Assembly (NCBI GenBank): GCA_030537795.1
Contig: JAUNVE010000022.1
Location: 1 to 33,325, forward strand
Origin: Actinomycetaceae bacterium
GTDB taxonomy: Bacteria > Actinomycetota > Actinomycetes > Actinomycetales > Actinomycetaceae
Direction: 5' to 3'
DNA: 33,325 nt
Part shown: in pieces, positions 24,752 through 32,982 of the stretch
Layout: each line of letters begins with the position of its first letter
Position numbering within the stretch: position 1 is the stretch's first letter
Translations under genes and position numbers: made by a program
Notes under the pieces: model-generated
What the model saw: the letters and a program-made list of their open reading frames with translations, nothing else
Databases searched by the model: none
Told to the model about the DNA's origin: nothing

Positions 24752-25623
24752 ATGTTCTTGATTCAATCGTCGACGGAGTGCGTCAAGACCTTGCGCAACG
24801 TGAACGACAGACTCCGTTTAGTGAAATCAAGGAGCTAGCCAAACGAGCGCCCAGCCCGCGTAACGCCCTCGACGCCCTGCGACGCGGCCCCGGGGCGGTC
24901 AATATTATCGCCGAGGTTAAACGCTCATCACCGTCAAAAGGCGCTCTGGCGGACATTCCCAGTCCCGGTGAGCTGGCGCGACGCTATGAGGAAGGCGGTG
25001 CGGCCGTCATATCATGCCTCACCGAACAGCGTCGGTTTAACGGATCTCTCGAGGACTTCAGCATTGTGCGCCGTAGCGTCGATATACCGTTGCTGAGAAA
25101 AGACTTCATCGTATCGCCCTACCAGATCCATGAATCACGTGCCTATGGAGCCGATATGGTGCTGCTCATCGTTTCAACGCTGGATCAAGATCAGCTCGAA
25201 AGCTTTATTGAGCGCACCGAATCCCTCGGCATGACTGCTCTCGTAGAAGCGCATAGCCGCTTTGAAGTGGTGCGGGCCCTCGATGCGGGAGCAAAAGTGA
25301 TCGGAGTCAATGCCCGCGACCTCACCACCCTTAAAGTTGATCGCTCAAACTTCGCGCAGGTCGTCGACATGGTTCCTGCCGATGTGGTGGCGGTGGCTGA
25401 ATCAGGGGTGCGCGGCCCCCACGATGTTTTCGAGTATGCCCAAGCCGGAGCTGATGCTGTACTGGTGGGAGAAGCCCTCGTCACCTCGGGAAATCCCCGG
25501 GAGCGTGTGGCAGACATGGTTTCTGCCGCGCAGCACCCCGCCCTCCAAACCGATCGGAAAGCCCGCGTCAAACGCAACGTGGTGGAAAAACAGCTCGAAG
25601 AGTACAGACGAGGAAACGCATGA
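24748..25623 (+). CDS. trpC: indole-3-glycerol phosphate synthase TrpC
   Basis: TrpC closes the indole ring from CdRP. The product is a 291-residue barrel with [13 protein letters not shown] (catalytic Lys and Glu near residue 55), [22 protein letters not shown], and [14 protein letters not shown] with [11 protein letters not shown] near the C-terminus. It ends with a charged tail of about 25 residues beyond the barrel. GGAAGGAG lies 8 bases before ATG. It is a single-function enzyme; trpF is not fused, in line with actinobacteria in which PriA (HisA) supplies TrpF activity. It overlaps trpB by 4 bases. Confidence 0.97.
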   Translation: MNVLDSIVDGVRQDLAQRERQTPFSEIKELAKRAPSPRNALDALRRGPGAVNIIAEVKRSSPSKGALADIPSPGELARRYEEGGAAVISCLTEQRRFNGSLEDFSIVRRSVDIPLLRKDFIVSPYQIHESRAYGADMVLLIVSTLDQDQLESFIERTESLGMTALVEAHSRFEVVRALDAGAKVIGVNARDLTTLKVDRSNFAQVVDMVPADVVAVAESGVRGPHDVFEYAQAGADAVLVGEALVTSGNPRERVADMVSAAQHPALQTDRKARVKRNVVEKQLEEYRRGNA

Positions 25624-26825
25624 CATCTCAAGGTCCTTATTTTGGCGACTTCGGCGGCGTATTCGTCGCCGAGTCGCTCATGGCCGCCCTCGAAGAACTC
25701 ACCGGTACCTGGGATACGCTGAAAAATGACCCAGGTTTCCTCGCCGAACTCCACAGGCTGGGGCGCGAGTATTCGGGACGGCCCTCACTACTCACCGAAG
25801 CACAGCGATTTTCTCAAGGTCTCGGTATTCGCCTATTTCTAAAACGCGAAGACCTCAACCATACCGGCTCCCACAAAATCAATAATGTGCTTGGACAGGC
25901 ACTGCTGACTAAACAGATCGGAAAAACACGGGTTATTGCTGAAACCGGAGCCGGTCAACACGGCGTCGCCACCGCAACTGCGGCGGCACTCCTCGGCCTT
26001 AAATGCACTATCTATATGGGGGCCGAAGACACTCGTCGGCAAGCCTTAAATGTGGCGCGTATGAAGCTTCTCGGCGCCGAAGTCATCTCCGTAACACAAG
26101 GGTCGCAAACCCTAAAAGACGCCATTAATGAAGCGTTCCGAGACTGGGTCACTAACGTTGAAACAACGAATTATATTTTCGGAACCGCCGCCGGCCCGCA
26201 TCCATTTCCTAGCTTGGTGCGCGACCTCCAACGTGTAATCGGAGACGAAGCCCGCGAACAAATCCTGCGCCAAACGGGTGAACTACCGGCCATGGTCTGC
26301 GCCTGCGTGGGCGGGGGATCTAACGCGATAGGAACCTTCACGGCTTTTATTGACGATACCGACGTTGAACTTCTCGGATGCGAAGCGGCGGGCGATGGTG
26401 TGCAGACCGGACGACACGCGGCCTCCATCACTGCTGGCTCCGTCGGCGTGCTTCACGGCGCAAAAACTTTCATATTGCAAGGCGAGGACGGGCAAACCCA
26501 AGCATCACACTCCATTTCTGCCGGACTCGACTACCCCGGAGTGGGCCCCGAGCACTCGCATCTGGCGGCCTCTGGACGCGCCAGCTACCGACCCATCACC
26601 GATGCCGCCGCCATGGACGCATTTGCGCGACTATCGCAAACCGAAGGCATTATTCCCGCCATCGAATCCGCGCACGCCCTCGCCGGAGCAATCGAATGGG
26701 CATCCGAACACGGCAATCCCGATGACCCACCCATTGTCATTGCCTGCTTGTCGGGACGCGGCGATAAGGACGTGGAAACCGCCGCCCAGTGGTTTAACTT
26801 GCTCGGAAACGAGGATCCATCATGA
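25620..26825 (+). CDS. trpB: tryptophan synthase beta subunit TrpB
   Basis: TrpB joins indole with serine using PLP. The 401-residue protein starts at [19 protein letters not shown]-binding Lys86 is in [12 protein letters not shown] and [12 protein letters not shown] carries the catalytic Glu. The phosphate loop GGGSNAIG and the C-terminal [10 protein letters not shown] are present, matching TrpB1. Length is normal. It overlaps trpC and trpA by 4 bases each (ATGA), as expected for subunits made in a fixed ratio. Confidence 0.98.
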   Translation: MTSQGPYFGDFGGVFVAESLMAALEELTGTWDTLKNDPGFLAELHRLGREYSGRPSLLTEAQRFSQGLGIRLFLKREDLNHTGSHKINNVLGQALLTKQIGKTRVIAETGAGQHGVATATAAALLGLKCTIYMGAEDTRRQALNVARMKLLGAEVISVTQGSQTLKDAINEAFRDWVTNVETTNYIFGTAAGPHPFPSLVRDLQRVIGDEAREQILRQTGELPAMVCACVGGGSNAIGTFTAFIDDTDVELLGCEAAGDGVQTGRHAASITAGSVGVLHGAKTFILQGEDGQTQASHSISAGLDYPGVGPEHSHLAASGRASYRPITDAAAMDAFARLSQTEGIIPAIESAHALAGAIEWASEHGNPDDPPIVIACLSGRGDKDVETAAQWFNLLGNEDPS

Positions 26826-27616
26826 GTTTAGGAGCGCGGTGCATAGATCAGGCAGCTGCTCGTTCTGAGGCTGCTCTCATCGGATACCTGCCGGTGGGCT
26901 TTCCCACGGTCAGTGAATCTATTGAGGCCGGCAAAGTCCTGGCGGACGAAGGCTTCGACATGATCGAGCTGGGGTTTCCGTACTCCGATCCGGGGATGGA
27001 CGGCCCGGTCATTCAGCGAGCTACCGAACAGGCGCTAGAACGCGGCGTTCATCTGACCGATTTGTTGCGCGCCACCGAAGAGTTGACGAACTACGGGATT
27101 ACGGTTTCGTCAATGACCTACTGGAACCCGATCATGTGGTACGGGGTTGAGCAATTCGCCCGAGATTTTGCGCAAGCCGGAGGAGCGGGGCTCATTACTC
27201 CTGATTTACCGCCAGAAGAGGGCGCAGAATGGGAGGCGGCGGCCGCTGAGTTCGACCTGGACTGCATTTACCTGGTGGCGCCTTCATCGCCCGAACACCG
27301 TCTCAAACTGATCGTGGAACACCATCGTGGTTGGGTATATGCCGCCTCAACTATGGGGGTGACAGGTACCCGCTTAAACGTCGATGAAGCGGCACGTGAA
27401 CTCGTTGCTCGCACGCGCCAAGCTGGTGCGCAACGCGTATGTGTCGGGCTCGGTGTATCCACCGGAGAACAAGCTCAAGAAATAGCGTCCTACGCCGACG
27501 GCGTGATCGTCGGGTCCGCCCTGGTACGGACCCTATTTGATCAGCCGACAACCTTCAACGCCCTGCGCTCTCTGGCTGCCGACTTGCGGCGCGGAGCGGT
27601 ACGCCGCGACGCCTAA
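26822..27616 (+). CDS. trpA: tryptophan synthase alpha subunit TrpA
   Basis: TrpA cleaves indole-3-glycerol phosphate and passes indole through a tunnel to TrpB. The 264-residue barrel has the catalytic pair Glu49 and Asp60 in [17 protein letters not shown], the same numbering as in Salmonella TrpA. The loop [12 protein letters not shown] and phosphate-binding [11 protein letters not shown] follow. It is the last tryptophan gene in the cluster; lgt begins 22 bases later. Synteny trpA-lgt is common in actinobacteria. Confidence 0.97.
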   Translation: MSLGARCIDQAAARSEAALIGYLPVGFPTVSESIEAGKVLADEGFDMIELGFPYSDPGMDGPVIQRATEQALERGVHLTDLLRATEELTNYGITVSSMTYWNPIMWYGVEQFARDFAQAGGAGLITPDLPPEEGAEWEAAAAEFDLDCIYLVAPSSPEHRLKLIVEHHRGWVYAASTMGVTGTRLNVDEAARELVARTRQAGAQRVCVGLGVSTGEQAQEIASYADGVIVGSALVRTLFDQPTTFNALRSLAADLRRGAVRRDA

Positions 27617-27625
27617 ACGAACGGT

Positions 27626-27631
27626 TAGACT
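27626..27631 (+). promoter_or_regulatory. -10 element TAGACT before lgt
   Basis: TAGACT in the 22-base trpA-lgt gap is followed by 7 bases and ATG 27639, the same hexamer and distance as before trmI. It suggests an internal promoter for lgt with a leaderless transcript. Confidence 0.45.
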
Positions 27632-27638
27632 TACCTAT

Positions 27639-28499
27639 ATGAATGGTTCTGCACTTGCGACGCTGTGGGCGTCGATTCCTTCGCCGCCCGTCAATCAATG
27701 GCAGGTCGGACCACTGACTTTCCGCGCTTACGGACTACTGATCGGTATCGGAATGATTGTGGCCGTTCTGATCACCCGTAAACGCTATCAGGCACGCGGG
27801 GGGGACCCGGAACTCGTGTATGACGTGGCATTGTGGGCAATCCCATTCGGGATTGTCGGTGCCCGGGTCTATCACATGATTACCTCACCGCAAGGATACG
27901 CCTCGGGGGCAGGTTTTCTGGAGACGTTTAAGATTTGGCACGGCGGAATGGCCATTATGGGCGGAATATCTCTTGGGGTTGTCGGTGGCTGGATTGCCTT
28001 GCGACGCCACGGAGCGCGAGTTGCCCCATTCGTTGACTCAGTTGCCCCTGCCCTGCTGGTGGCTCAGGCGATTGGACGGCTGGGAAACTGGTTCAATCAG
28101 GAGCTTTTTGGCGGGCCAACGACTTTGCCGTGGGGGCTAGAGATCGCACCGCACCGCGTACCAGCCGGCTACCCGGTAGACACTCTATTCCACCCCACGT
28201 TCCTATACGAGGGATTATGGAACCTGTCCATGGCAGCGCTCATCGTCATTCTCGACAGACGCATTAAGTTCAAAGGCGGACAACTCATTTGGATGTATGT
28301 AGCCGCCTATGGTGTGGGGCGTTTCATCGTCGAAAATATCCGCATCGATGTAGCGAAAGTCTTTTTCGGGTTACGCCTCAATGCGTGGATGGCGTTGCTC
28401 ATCATAGCCATCGGAATCATTGGATTCCTTATCGCCGGAAAACGTCAAGCGGCAACAAACGTTCAATGCCACGAAATGGAAGAAGACAACGTAGAGTAG
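27639..28499 (+). CDS. lgt: prolipoprotein diacylglyceryl transferase Lgt
   Basis: Lgt transfers diacylglycerol from phosphatidylglycerol to the lipobox Cys of prolipoproteins in the cytoplasmic membrane. The 286-residue protein has about seven hydrophobic segments. The Lgt signature GRLGNWFNQELFGGPT is near residue 147, and ARVYHMITSP and WHGGMAIMGG are family motifs. ATG 27639 is chosen because the family begins shortly before the GPLTFRAYGLLIG helix and because of the -10 spacing. A frame open back to 27537 overlaps trpA and is not homologous. Short C-terminal tail, no long extension. pyk follows 4 bases later. Confidence 0.97.
   Translation: MNGSALATLWASIPSPPVNQWQVGPLTFRAYGLLIGIGMIVAVLITRKRYQARGGDPELVYDVALWAIPFGIVGARVYHMITSPQGYASGAGFLETFKIWHGGMAIMGGISLGVVGGWIALRRHGARVAPFVDSVAPALLVAQAIGRLGNWFNQELFGGPTTLPWGLEIAPHRVPAGYPVDTLFHPTFLYEGLWNLSMAALIVILDRRIKFKGGQLIWMYVAAYGVGRFIVENIRIDVAKVFFGLRLNAWMALLIIAIGIIGFLIAGKRQAATNVQCHEMEEDNVE
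28492..28497 (+). promoter_or_regulatory. -10 element TAGAGT at the end of lgt, before pyk
   Basis: TAGAGT overlaps the last codons of lgt and is followed by 6 bases and ATG 28504. No Shine-Dalgarno site is visible, so pyk may have a leaderless transcript of its own. Confidence 0.4.
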
Positions 28500-28503
28500 A
28501 AGT

Positions 28504-29955
28504 ATGCGTAGAGCCAAGATTGTTTGCACCATCGGCCCGGCCACTGATTCTCCGGACCAAATTCAGACTCTCGTTGATGCGGGCATGGATGTCGCGCGCA
28601 TCAACCGTAGCCACGGCACCGTGGAAGCACACGAAGAGGTCGTTCGCCTCGTGCGAAAAGCATCGCGTGCATCGGGAAGAGCACTCGCTGTTTTAGTTGA
28701 CCTCCAAGGCCCGAAGATTCGGCTTGAAAAGTTTGAAAACGGACCTCACCAACTCGAAGTTGGAGACGTCTTCACCATCACCACTCGCGATGTGCCCGGC
28801 ACGAAAGACTTGGTAGGAACCACGTTTAAGGGACTGCCGGGGGATTGCCGCCCGGGGGATCGTTTGCTTATCGACGACGGCAACGTGGCGGTTCGCGTAA
28901 TTGAGGTCGATGATACCGACGTCAAAACCCGCGTTGAAGTTCCCGGCATGGTGTCGAATAACAAGGGCATCAACCTTCCGGGTGTCGCGGTGTCTGTTCC
29001 CGCGTTGTCTCAAAAGGACAAGGACGACCTGCGGTGGGCGCTTAAGATTGGCGCCGACTTCATCGCCTTGTCTTTCGTGCGAGATGCCAAGGATATTGAG
29101 GACGTCCACGAGATTATGGAGGAGGTCGGTGTATACCGGCCCGTCATCGCAAAGATTGAAAAGCCGCAGGCAGTTGAGAATCTGCTAGAAATTGTCGAAG
29201 CCTTCGACGGAATCATGGTGGCTCGAGGCGACCTCGGCGTGGAAATGCCGCTGGAAACCGTTCCGCTGGTGCAAAAGCGCGCTATTGAGTTAGCTCGCCG
29301 TCAGTCAAAGCCGGTTATTGTGGCAACGCAGGTGATGGATTCTATGATGAAGAATCCACGCCCAACGCGCGCGGAGGCATCGGACTGTGCTAACGCGATT
29401 CTTGATGGTGCCGACGCCGTCATGTTGTCGGGTGAAACATCGGTCGGTGCTTACCCGATCGAAGCGGTGCGGACGATGGCTCGTATTATTGAAAACGTTG
29501 AGGAAAATGGAGGGGAACGTATTGCCCCCATCGGCGCGTTTAATATTGCTCGCTCTTCGGTAATCACCCAAGCTGGGGCGACCATTGGCGAGCGGTTGGA
29601 CGTCAAGTTCCTCGTCACCTTTACGCAGTCAGGATCGACGGCGCGACAAATGTCGCGGCTGCGTAGCCCCATTCCGTTACTCGCTTTCACTCCCTTGGAA
29701 ACGACGCGCAATCAGTTGGCACTGTCGTGGGGTGTACAGACATACCGTGTTCCCGAGGTGAAACACACTGACGACATGGTGTGGCAGGTGGATCAAGTTC
29801 TGCGTTTATCGGAGTTAGCCAAGGAAGGCGATGATCTCGTGATTGTCGCCGGAATGCCACCGGGTACCCCCGGCTCCACTAACTCACTCCGCATTCATAC
29901 CATCGGCGACGACGTTGACTACACGATCGGCGGGGGCACCGGCGGAATCCTCTAG
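28504..29955 (+). CDS. pyk: pyruvate kinase
   Basis: Pyruvate kinase makes ATP and pyruvate from phosphoenolpyruvate in glycolysis. It has 483 residues with the standard A, B and C domains. RRAKIVCTIGPAT opens the barrel and the B domain spans about 70-165. Catalytic Lys is in VIAKIEKPQAVENL, Mg-binding Glu/Asp in VARGDLGVEMP, and ATQVMDSMMKNPRPTRAEASD is the K+/PEP region. The C domain (about 340-480) has TQSGSTARQMSRLR. There is no C-terminal PEP-utiliser extension. It is the last gene of the co-directional block. A 6-bp hairpin without a U tract (29977-29993) lies beyond its stop. Confidence 0.97.
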   Translation: MRRAKIVCTIGPATDSPDQIQTLVDAGMDVARINRSHGTVEAHEEVVRLVRKASRASGRALAVLVDLQGPKIRLEKFENGPHQLEVGDVFTITTRDVPGTKDLVGTTFKGLPGDCRPGDRLLIDDGNVAVRVIEVDDTDVKTRVEVPGMVSNNKGINLPGVAVSVPALSQKDKDDLRWALKIGADFIALSFVRDAKDIEDVHEIMEEVGVYRPVIAKIEKPQAVENLLEIVEAFDGIMVARGDLGVEMPLETVPLVQKRAIELARRQSKPVIVATQVMDSMMKNPRPTRAEASDCANAILDGADAVMLSGETSVGAYPIEAVRTMARIIENVEENGGERIAPIGAFNIARSSVITQAGATIGERLDVKFLVTFTQSGSTARQMSRLRSPIPLLAFTPLETTRNQLALSWGVQTYRVPEVKHTDDMVWQVDQVLRLSELAKEGDDLVIVAGMPPGTPGSTNSLRIHTIGDDVDYTIGGGTGGIL

Positions 29956-30268
29956 AATTATCGCCGTCTCTCCACCGGTATTGTCGAAATACCCTCATCA
30001 CGCCCGACACGCATAAGTGATAACTCTTGCGGAACAACAAATGATGTGCAATAGTATTACTTTCGCGTGAAGACGTAGAACATACGCGATCTGATAGCGT
30101 CCGCGGCAGGATGTCCATCAGTCCGTCACGCTGATTGCAACAACCCACGTTGCTCACCGATTCTCGGTTGCCTCCAGCTGACGCAGTAGCGCGATAAACG
30201 AGTGAATGAGTGCGAAGCCCGCCTGCACAATCACCGTGCATAGCTTCGCTGAGAGGAAGGAGATGGAC
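29956..30268 (+). other. intergenic region with probable promoter and long leader
   Basis: No convincing gene was found in these 313 bases. A hairpin GGTATT/AATACC (29977-29993) could weakly end pyk transcription. A promoter candidate, TTGCGG at 30027-30032, a 17-base spacer and AATAGT at 30050-30055, would give a leader of about 205 bases to the next gene. Such a long leader in a region of mostly leaderless genes may hold a regulatory RNA structure, but I recognise no riboswitch. Confidence 0.4.
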
Positions 30269-30472
30269 ATGAGGAAATTTAGCGTCCATGACATTAACAC
30301 GGGCAAGCAAGCCCGTAACCTCCTGGAGATGAACCTATCCGAAGCGGTTCGTCCCTGGTTTAAGGACTTGAATTCGGAGCGAGTTAACCGTGCGATCGCG
30401 GCGCTCGCCAACCCGTCGAAGCGCTCTAAGGCTGCACGTTACCTCGGTATTGAGGTCGTGCCCTGCGCCTAG
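30269..30472 (+). CDS. small basic protein of unknown function
   Basis: I do not recognise this 67-residue protein. It starts MRKFSVHDINTGKQARNLLE, followed by NLSEAVRPWFKDLNSERVNRAIAA and ends YLGIEVVPCA. It is mostly helical and basic, with a KRSKAARYLG stretch. There is no membrane segment or signal peptide. ATG 30269 is chosen because AGGAAGGAG lies at ideal distance; ATG 30263 is too close to it and an upstream ATG at 30206 has no ribosome site. A strong terminator follows within 25 bases, so it is a complete single-gene unit. Terminator, Shine-Dalgarno and candidate promoter all argue for a real gene. It lies just outside the integrase element, on the chromosomal side. Confidence 0.7.
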   Translation: MRKFSVHDINTGKQARNLLEMNLSEAVRPWFKDLNSERVNRAIAALANPSKRSKAARYLGIEVVPCA

Positions 30473-30496
30473 ATACGGTCTCGCAGATAAGCCCTC

Positions 30497-30536
30497 GGAT
30501 CCCGCGCACACCCCGGTGTGCGCGGGGTCCTTTATT
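30497..30536 (+). terminator. rho-independent terminator
   Basis: Bases 30497-30512 pair with 30515-30530 (16 positions including one G-T; in practice a 14-bp stem with a small loop), followed by TTTATT. It ends the small-protein gene. Confidence 0.9.
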
Positions 30537-30566
30537 AGTTGCTAGAGACTAACAGGTACACGGACA

Positions 30567-30586
30567 CCCGTGTATACGGGGTTTTT
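30567..30586 (+). terminator. second, weaker hairpin with T-run
   Basis: CCCGT (30567-30571) pairs with ACGGG (30576-30580) around GTAT, followed by GTTTTT. It may back up the terminator just upstream and mark the chromosome side of the mobile element. Confidence 0.6.
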
Positions 30587-30598
30587 GTTGCGATGGTT

Positions 30599-30630
30599 AT
30601 TTAACGCAATCTGCGGCGTATTCGTTAAAT
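30599..30630. repeat. inverted repeat ATTTAACG/CGTTAAAT
   Basis: Perfect 8-bp arms at 30599-30606 and 30623-30630 are separated by 16 bases. The spacing of arm centres is about 24 bases. It lies between the terminators and the integrase arm-like repeats and could bind a dimeric protein. No coding frame is seen here. Confidence 0.45.
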
Positions 30631-30689
30631 TACTCCCACGTTCCCCCCCCTCAAAACATTGCAAGGGGTAGGGGGACACCGACTTTTCG

Positions 30690-30808
30690 TTGATATTCCG
30701 CGGAAATACAAAGTACCCCGAGTGGGATTCGAACACACTGGAGGGGGAATTTTGGGGTCCTTGATATATCGCGGAAAACTCCCAGTTTTCCTTGATATCT
30801 CGCGATTT
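30690..30808 (+). repeat. three direct repeats TTGATATNYCGCG, candidate integrase arm sites
   Basis: TTGATATTCCGCGGAAA (30690-30706), TTGATATATCGCGGAAA (30761-30777) and TTGATATCTCGCGATTT (30792-30808) lie in the same orientation. The first two share 15 of 17 bases. They flank the tRNA-like fragment at 30714-30738 and lie just upstream of the integrase gene, the layout of arm-type sites of tyrosine integrases. Confidence 0.6.
30714..30738 (-). other. tRNA 3'-end-like fragment, candidate attachment core
   Basis: On the minus strand this reads as a T-arm, GTGTG-TTCGAAT-CCCAC (one mismatch), followed by a seven-base acceptor half TCGGGGT and discriminator A. No 5' half or anticodon arm precedes it. 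Tyrosine integrases often use tRNA 3' ends as attachment cores. In this orientation the rest of the tRNA would lie at the far right end of the element, outside the window. Confidence 0.45.
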
Positions 30809-30831
30809 TGTTCAATATGCATCTTCCGTTA

Positions 30832-30884
30832 AGTACACTTTAGTACACTCAAATGTACTTGCTTCAGGGAACGCTCAGGGAACG
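30832..30884. promoter_or_regulatory. operator-like repeats upstream of the integrase
   Basis: AGTACACT occurs at 30832-30839 and 30842-30849, with an inverted TGTACTT at 30854-30860. TCAGGGAACG is then repeated at 30864-30873 and 30875-30884. Periods of 10 and 11 bases place copies on one face of the helix, as for cooperative binding of a regulator or excisionase. Confidence 0.4.
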
Positions 30885-30925
30885 AAAATCGCCCTGGCGG
30901 TACTACCGATAAAAAGGGAGGGGAT

Positions 30926-32128
30926 ATGGCTCCGCGACCATTTGGGAAAGTTCGGAAACTCAAGTCTGGACGATACCGAGCAGATTTCCCCCGCCCCGGC
31001 TCAATCAACCCAAACGACCGCATAGCTGCACCCCACACGTTTCGCACTAAGACCGAGGCACGAGCCTGGCTTGCCCAGCAACAGGCCGCCATTGTTACCG
31101 GTGTGTGGGTTAGTCCCGAGGAACAACAGCGCCTGAAAGAGCGTCAACAAGAAAATACTCTGGGCGCCATGGTCGAAAAGTGGTGGGAGGCAAGTTCGCC
31201 GTGGGCTCCCAGCGAGATGCGTGCCCAGCGCAACAGGTATGAGAACCATATAAAGCCAACCTTCGAGTACACGCCGCTGGCCGAGATCAACTCGCGGATG
31301 GTTGCCAAATGGTTGGAAAACCTAAAGACGATACCGCGCCAAAACCAGAAGCCACGCCAGGCCAGTCCGGCAACACGCAAGAAGTGTTTTGAACTGATGC
31401 GCCGCATCATGAGTGAAGCCGTAGATAGAGAGCTGATTGATTCCAACCCGCTTATCGGTCGACGCTATCTCCAAAGAATGACGCAATGCCAGGAAGGGGA
31501 GGCCGACACAGAACGGGAGACTCAACTGTGGGCACCGCAAGAGATTAAAGCGATGATCGACGAATTGCCTGAGCGCGTTAGAACCCTCTTCGTGCTTCTT
31601 GCGGTTTGTGGTCTTCGGGCCCAGGAAGTCAGGCCTTTGCAGCTTAAAGACTTCGACTTCGAGCAGAGGACCCTCTCGATAACCCACACCGTTACAGGCA
31701 TGGGAAAGAATCTTACCTTCCGGGATGCAACTAAGACCAAAGCGGGTACGCGAACTATTCCACTTAGTAACGCTGTTATCCAGGAAGTGAAGGGCCACTG
31801 CACCCGCCAAGGTATCGTCGCACAATCGCAATTCTTGTTCCCCATGCAGGACAGGCCGAACCTTCCGATCCCGGAAGATACCATCAGACAACACGCCAAG
31901 CGCGTGTGCAAAAGGTTAGGGTACGACGGCTACACCAACCCGCATTCGCTTCGCCATGCGGCCATCACCCATGCACAGCGTCTCAACGGCGTGATCTTAA
32001 TCGACGTTAAGCAGTACTTCGGACATGCCCGCACAAGCGACGTAACCGAACGCTACACTCACTCCGATATGACACAGCTGCGGCTTATAGCCGAGGGACT
32101 ATCGGATCTTATTCTTGGCACGGCATAG
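30926..32128 (+). CDS. int: tyrosine recombinase/integrase
   Basis: This site-specific integrase (400 residues) belongs to an actinobacterial mobile element. The N-terminal AP2-like arm-binding region (about 1-65: KSGRYRADFPRPG and FRTKTEARAWLAQQQA) leads to a SAM-like core-binding domain (about 75-180). The catalytic domain follows. Arg231 is in CGLRAQEV, Lys in TKTKAGTRTIPL, His-x-x-Arg in PHSLRHAAIT, His in YFGHARTSD and the nucleophile Tyr377 in TERYTH. All catalytic residues are present, so it should be active. GGGAGGGG lies just before ATG. It is convergent with the kinase gene, with one base between the stop codons. No excisionase gene was seen in the window. Confidence 0.96.
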   Translation: MAPRPFGKVRKLKSGRYRADFPRPGSINPNDRIAAPHTFRTKTEARAWLAQQQAAIVTGVWVSPEEQQRLKERQQENTLGAMVEKWWEASSPWAPSEMRAQRNRYENHIKPTFEYTPLAEINSRMVAKWLENLKTIPRQNQKPRQASPATRKKCFELMRRIMSEAVDRELIDSNPLIGRRYLQRMTQCQEGEADTERETQLWAPQEIKAMIDELPERVRTLFVLLAVCGLRAQEVRPLQLKDFDFEQRTLSITHTVTGMGKNLTFRDATKTKAGTRTIPLSNAVIQEVKGHCTRQGIVAQSQFLFPMQDRPNLPIPEDTIRQHAKRVCKRLGYDGYTNPHSLRHAAITHAQRLNGVILIDVKQYFGHARTSDVTERYTHSDMTQLRLIAEGLSDLILGTA

Positions 32129-32129
32129 T

Positions 32130-32954
32130 TTAGACCCGGTGCCACGCCTGGTCAGTATCGAAAGTGCTTAGTCGGTGCTCGAGCTCAGCTTCGGCTCCCT
32201 TGATGGTGGCCAGCCACAAAACCATAGTTGCCTCCCGCATTTTCCGCAGACGTGCCACCAGCTCCCAGTCAGCATCCCCATAGTCGGCCTTAAACGTATC
32301 CCAGCGGGCGCGGTCCGTTTGGAAGCGGACGTGGGCAGTGTAGGCGGCGGCCAGGTCGATCTCCGGCACCCCGGTTGCCAGGTCGTCGAGGTCGACGAGT
32401 ACAGGCTGCCCCTGATATTGCATGAGGTTGTCGGCGTGCGCGTTTCCATGCAAGATCACGCGCGGGCGCACCAGGGTTTGTTGCAGGATGCTTTTAGCCT
32501 GGTCGGCCCTGGCTCTAAGCTCAGCCAAGATAGACGAAGGCAGGCGGTCTTGTGCTTGCGATAGTCGAGACTGCGTGCGCGAGTCGATTTCAAAGGCAGT
32601 CAAGGAAGATAGGGCATCTTGTGAGATCACCGCAGGATTAACCGAATGTAGCTTCGCCAGTGCCCGTGCTAGGTGCAGGTCCTGGCAAGGCTCAGCTACA
32701 GGCCATATGGTTGCCGTCCAGTCCTGATCGAGAACAATCGGCATCGAGGCCGGGGGCAGTAGATTGGCACCAGCCTCGATTAGCTCTCCTATCAGCAAAA
32801 GTCGCTTAGCCAGGTCCTCTGGGCGGCGCCGGTAGTGGAGTTTAATGACCGTTCGGGCCGTCTTGTTAACTATCACCGGTTCACGCTCGGTGCCTAAGAT
32901 CTCGATGTCGTGGCCATGGCCGACAATGTGACAAATGGGGTGCAGTAGTGTCAT
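32130..32954 (-). CDS. aminoglycoside phosphotransferase-fold kinase, substrate unknown
   Basis: The 274-residue protein has the APH/choline-kinase fold. An N-lobe strand region includes VIVNKTARTVIKLHYR with Lys38 as candidate ATP ligand. The catalytic loop HGNAHADN is at 169-176 and the metal-binding VLVDLDD at 186-191. The usual loop is HGD-x-x-x-x-N with Asp as base; here that position is Asn171. LARALAKLHS is the helix that precedes the loop in the family. ATG 32954 is preferred because the frame upstream to 33113 is not family-like and runs under the divergent membrane-protein gene. It is probably cargo of the integrase element. It could be an antibiotic kinase, a small-metabolite kinase or inactive; the name does not imply resistance. 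Confidence 0.8.
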   Translation of the reverse strand: MTLLHPICHIVGHGHDIEILGTEREPVIVNKTARTVIKLHYRRRPEDLAKRLLLIGELIEAGANLLPPASMPIVLDQDWTATIWPVAEPCQDLHLARALAKLHSVNPAVISQDALSSLTAFEIDSRTQSRLSQAQDRLPSSILAELRARADQAKSILQQTLVRPRVILHGNAHADNLMQYQGQPVLVDLDDLATGVPEIDLAAAYTAHVRFQTDRARWDTFKADYGDADWELVARLRKMREATMVLWLATIKGAEAELEHRLSTFDTDQAWHRV

Positions 32955-32982
32955 ACCGTCATGCTGCCGCGCTTGGAGTATT

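Noticed and set aside
29879-30310. 143-codon minus-strand frame after pyk
   Set aside because: The composition is rich in Arg, Ser and Cys with no domain pattern. It overlaps the end of pyk and the start of the small gene, and no ribosome site or promoter supports it.
30599-30808. CRISPR array
   Set aside because: Only three copies of a 17-base motif with unequal spacing (71 and 31 bases), no spacers of constant length and no cas genes. Integrase arm sites fit better.
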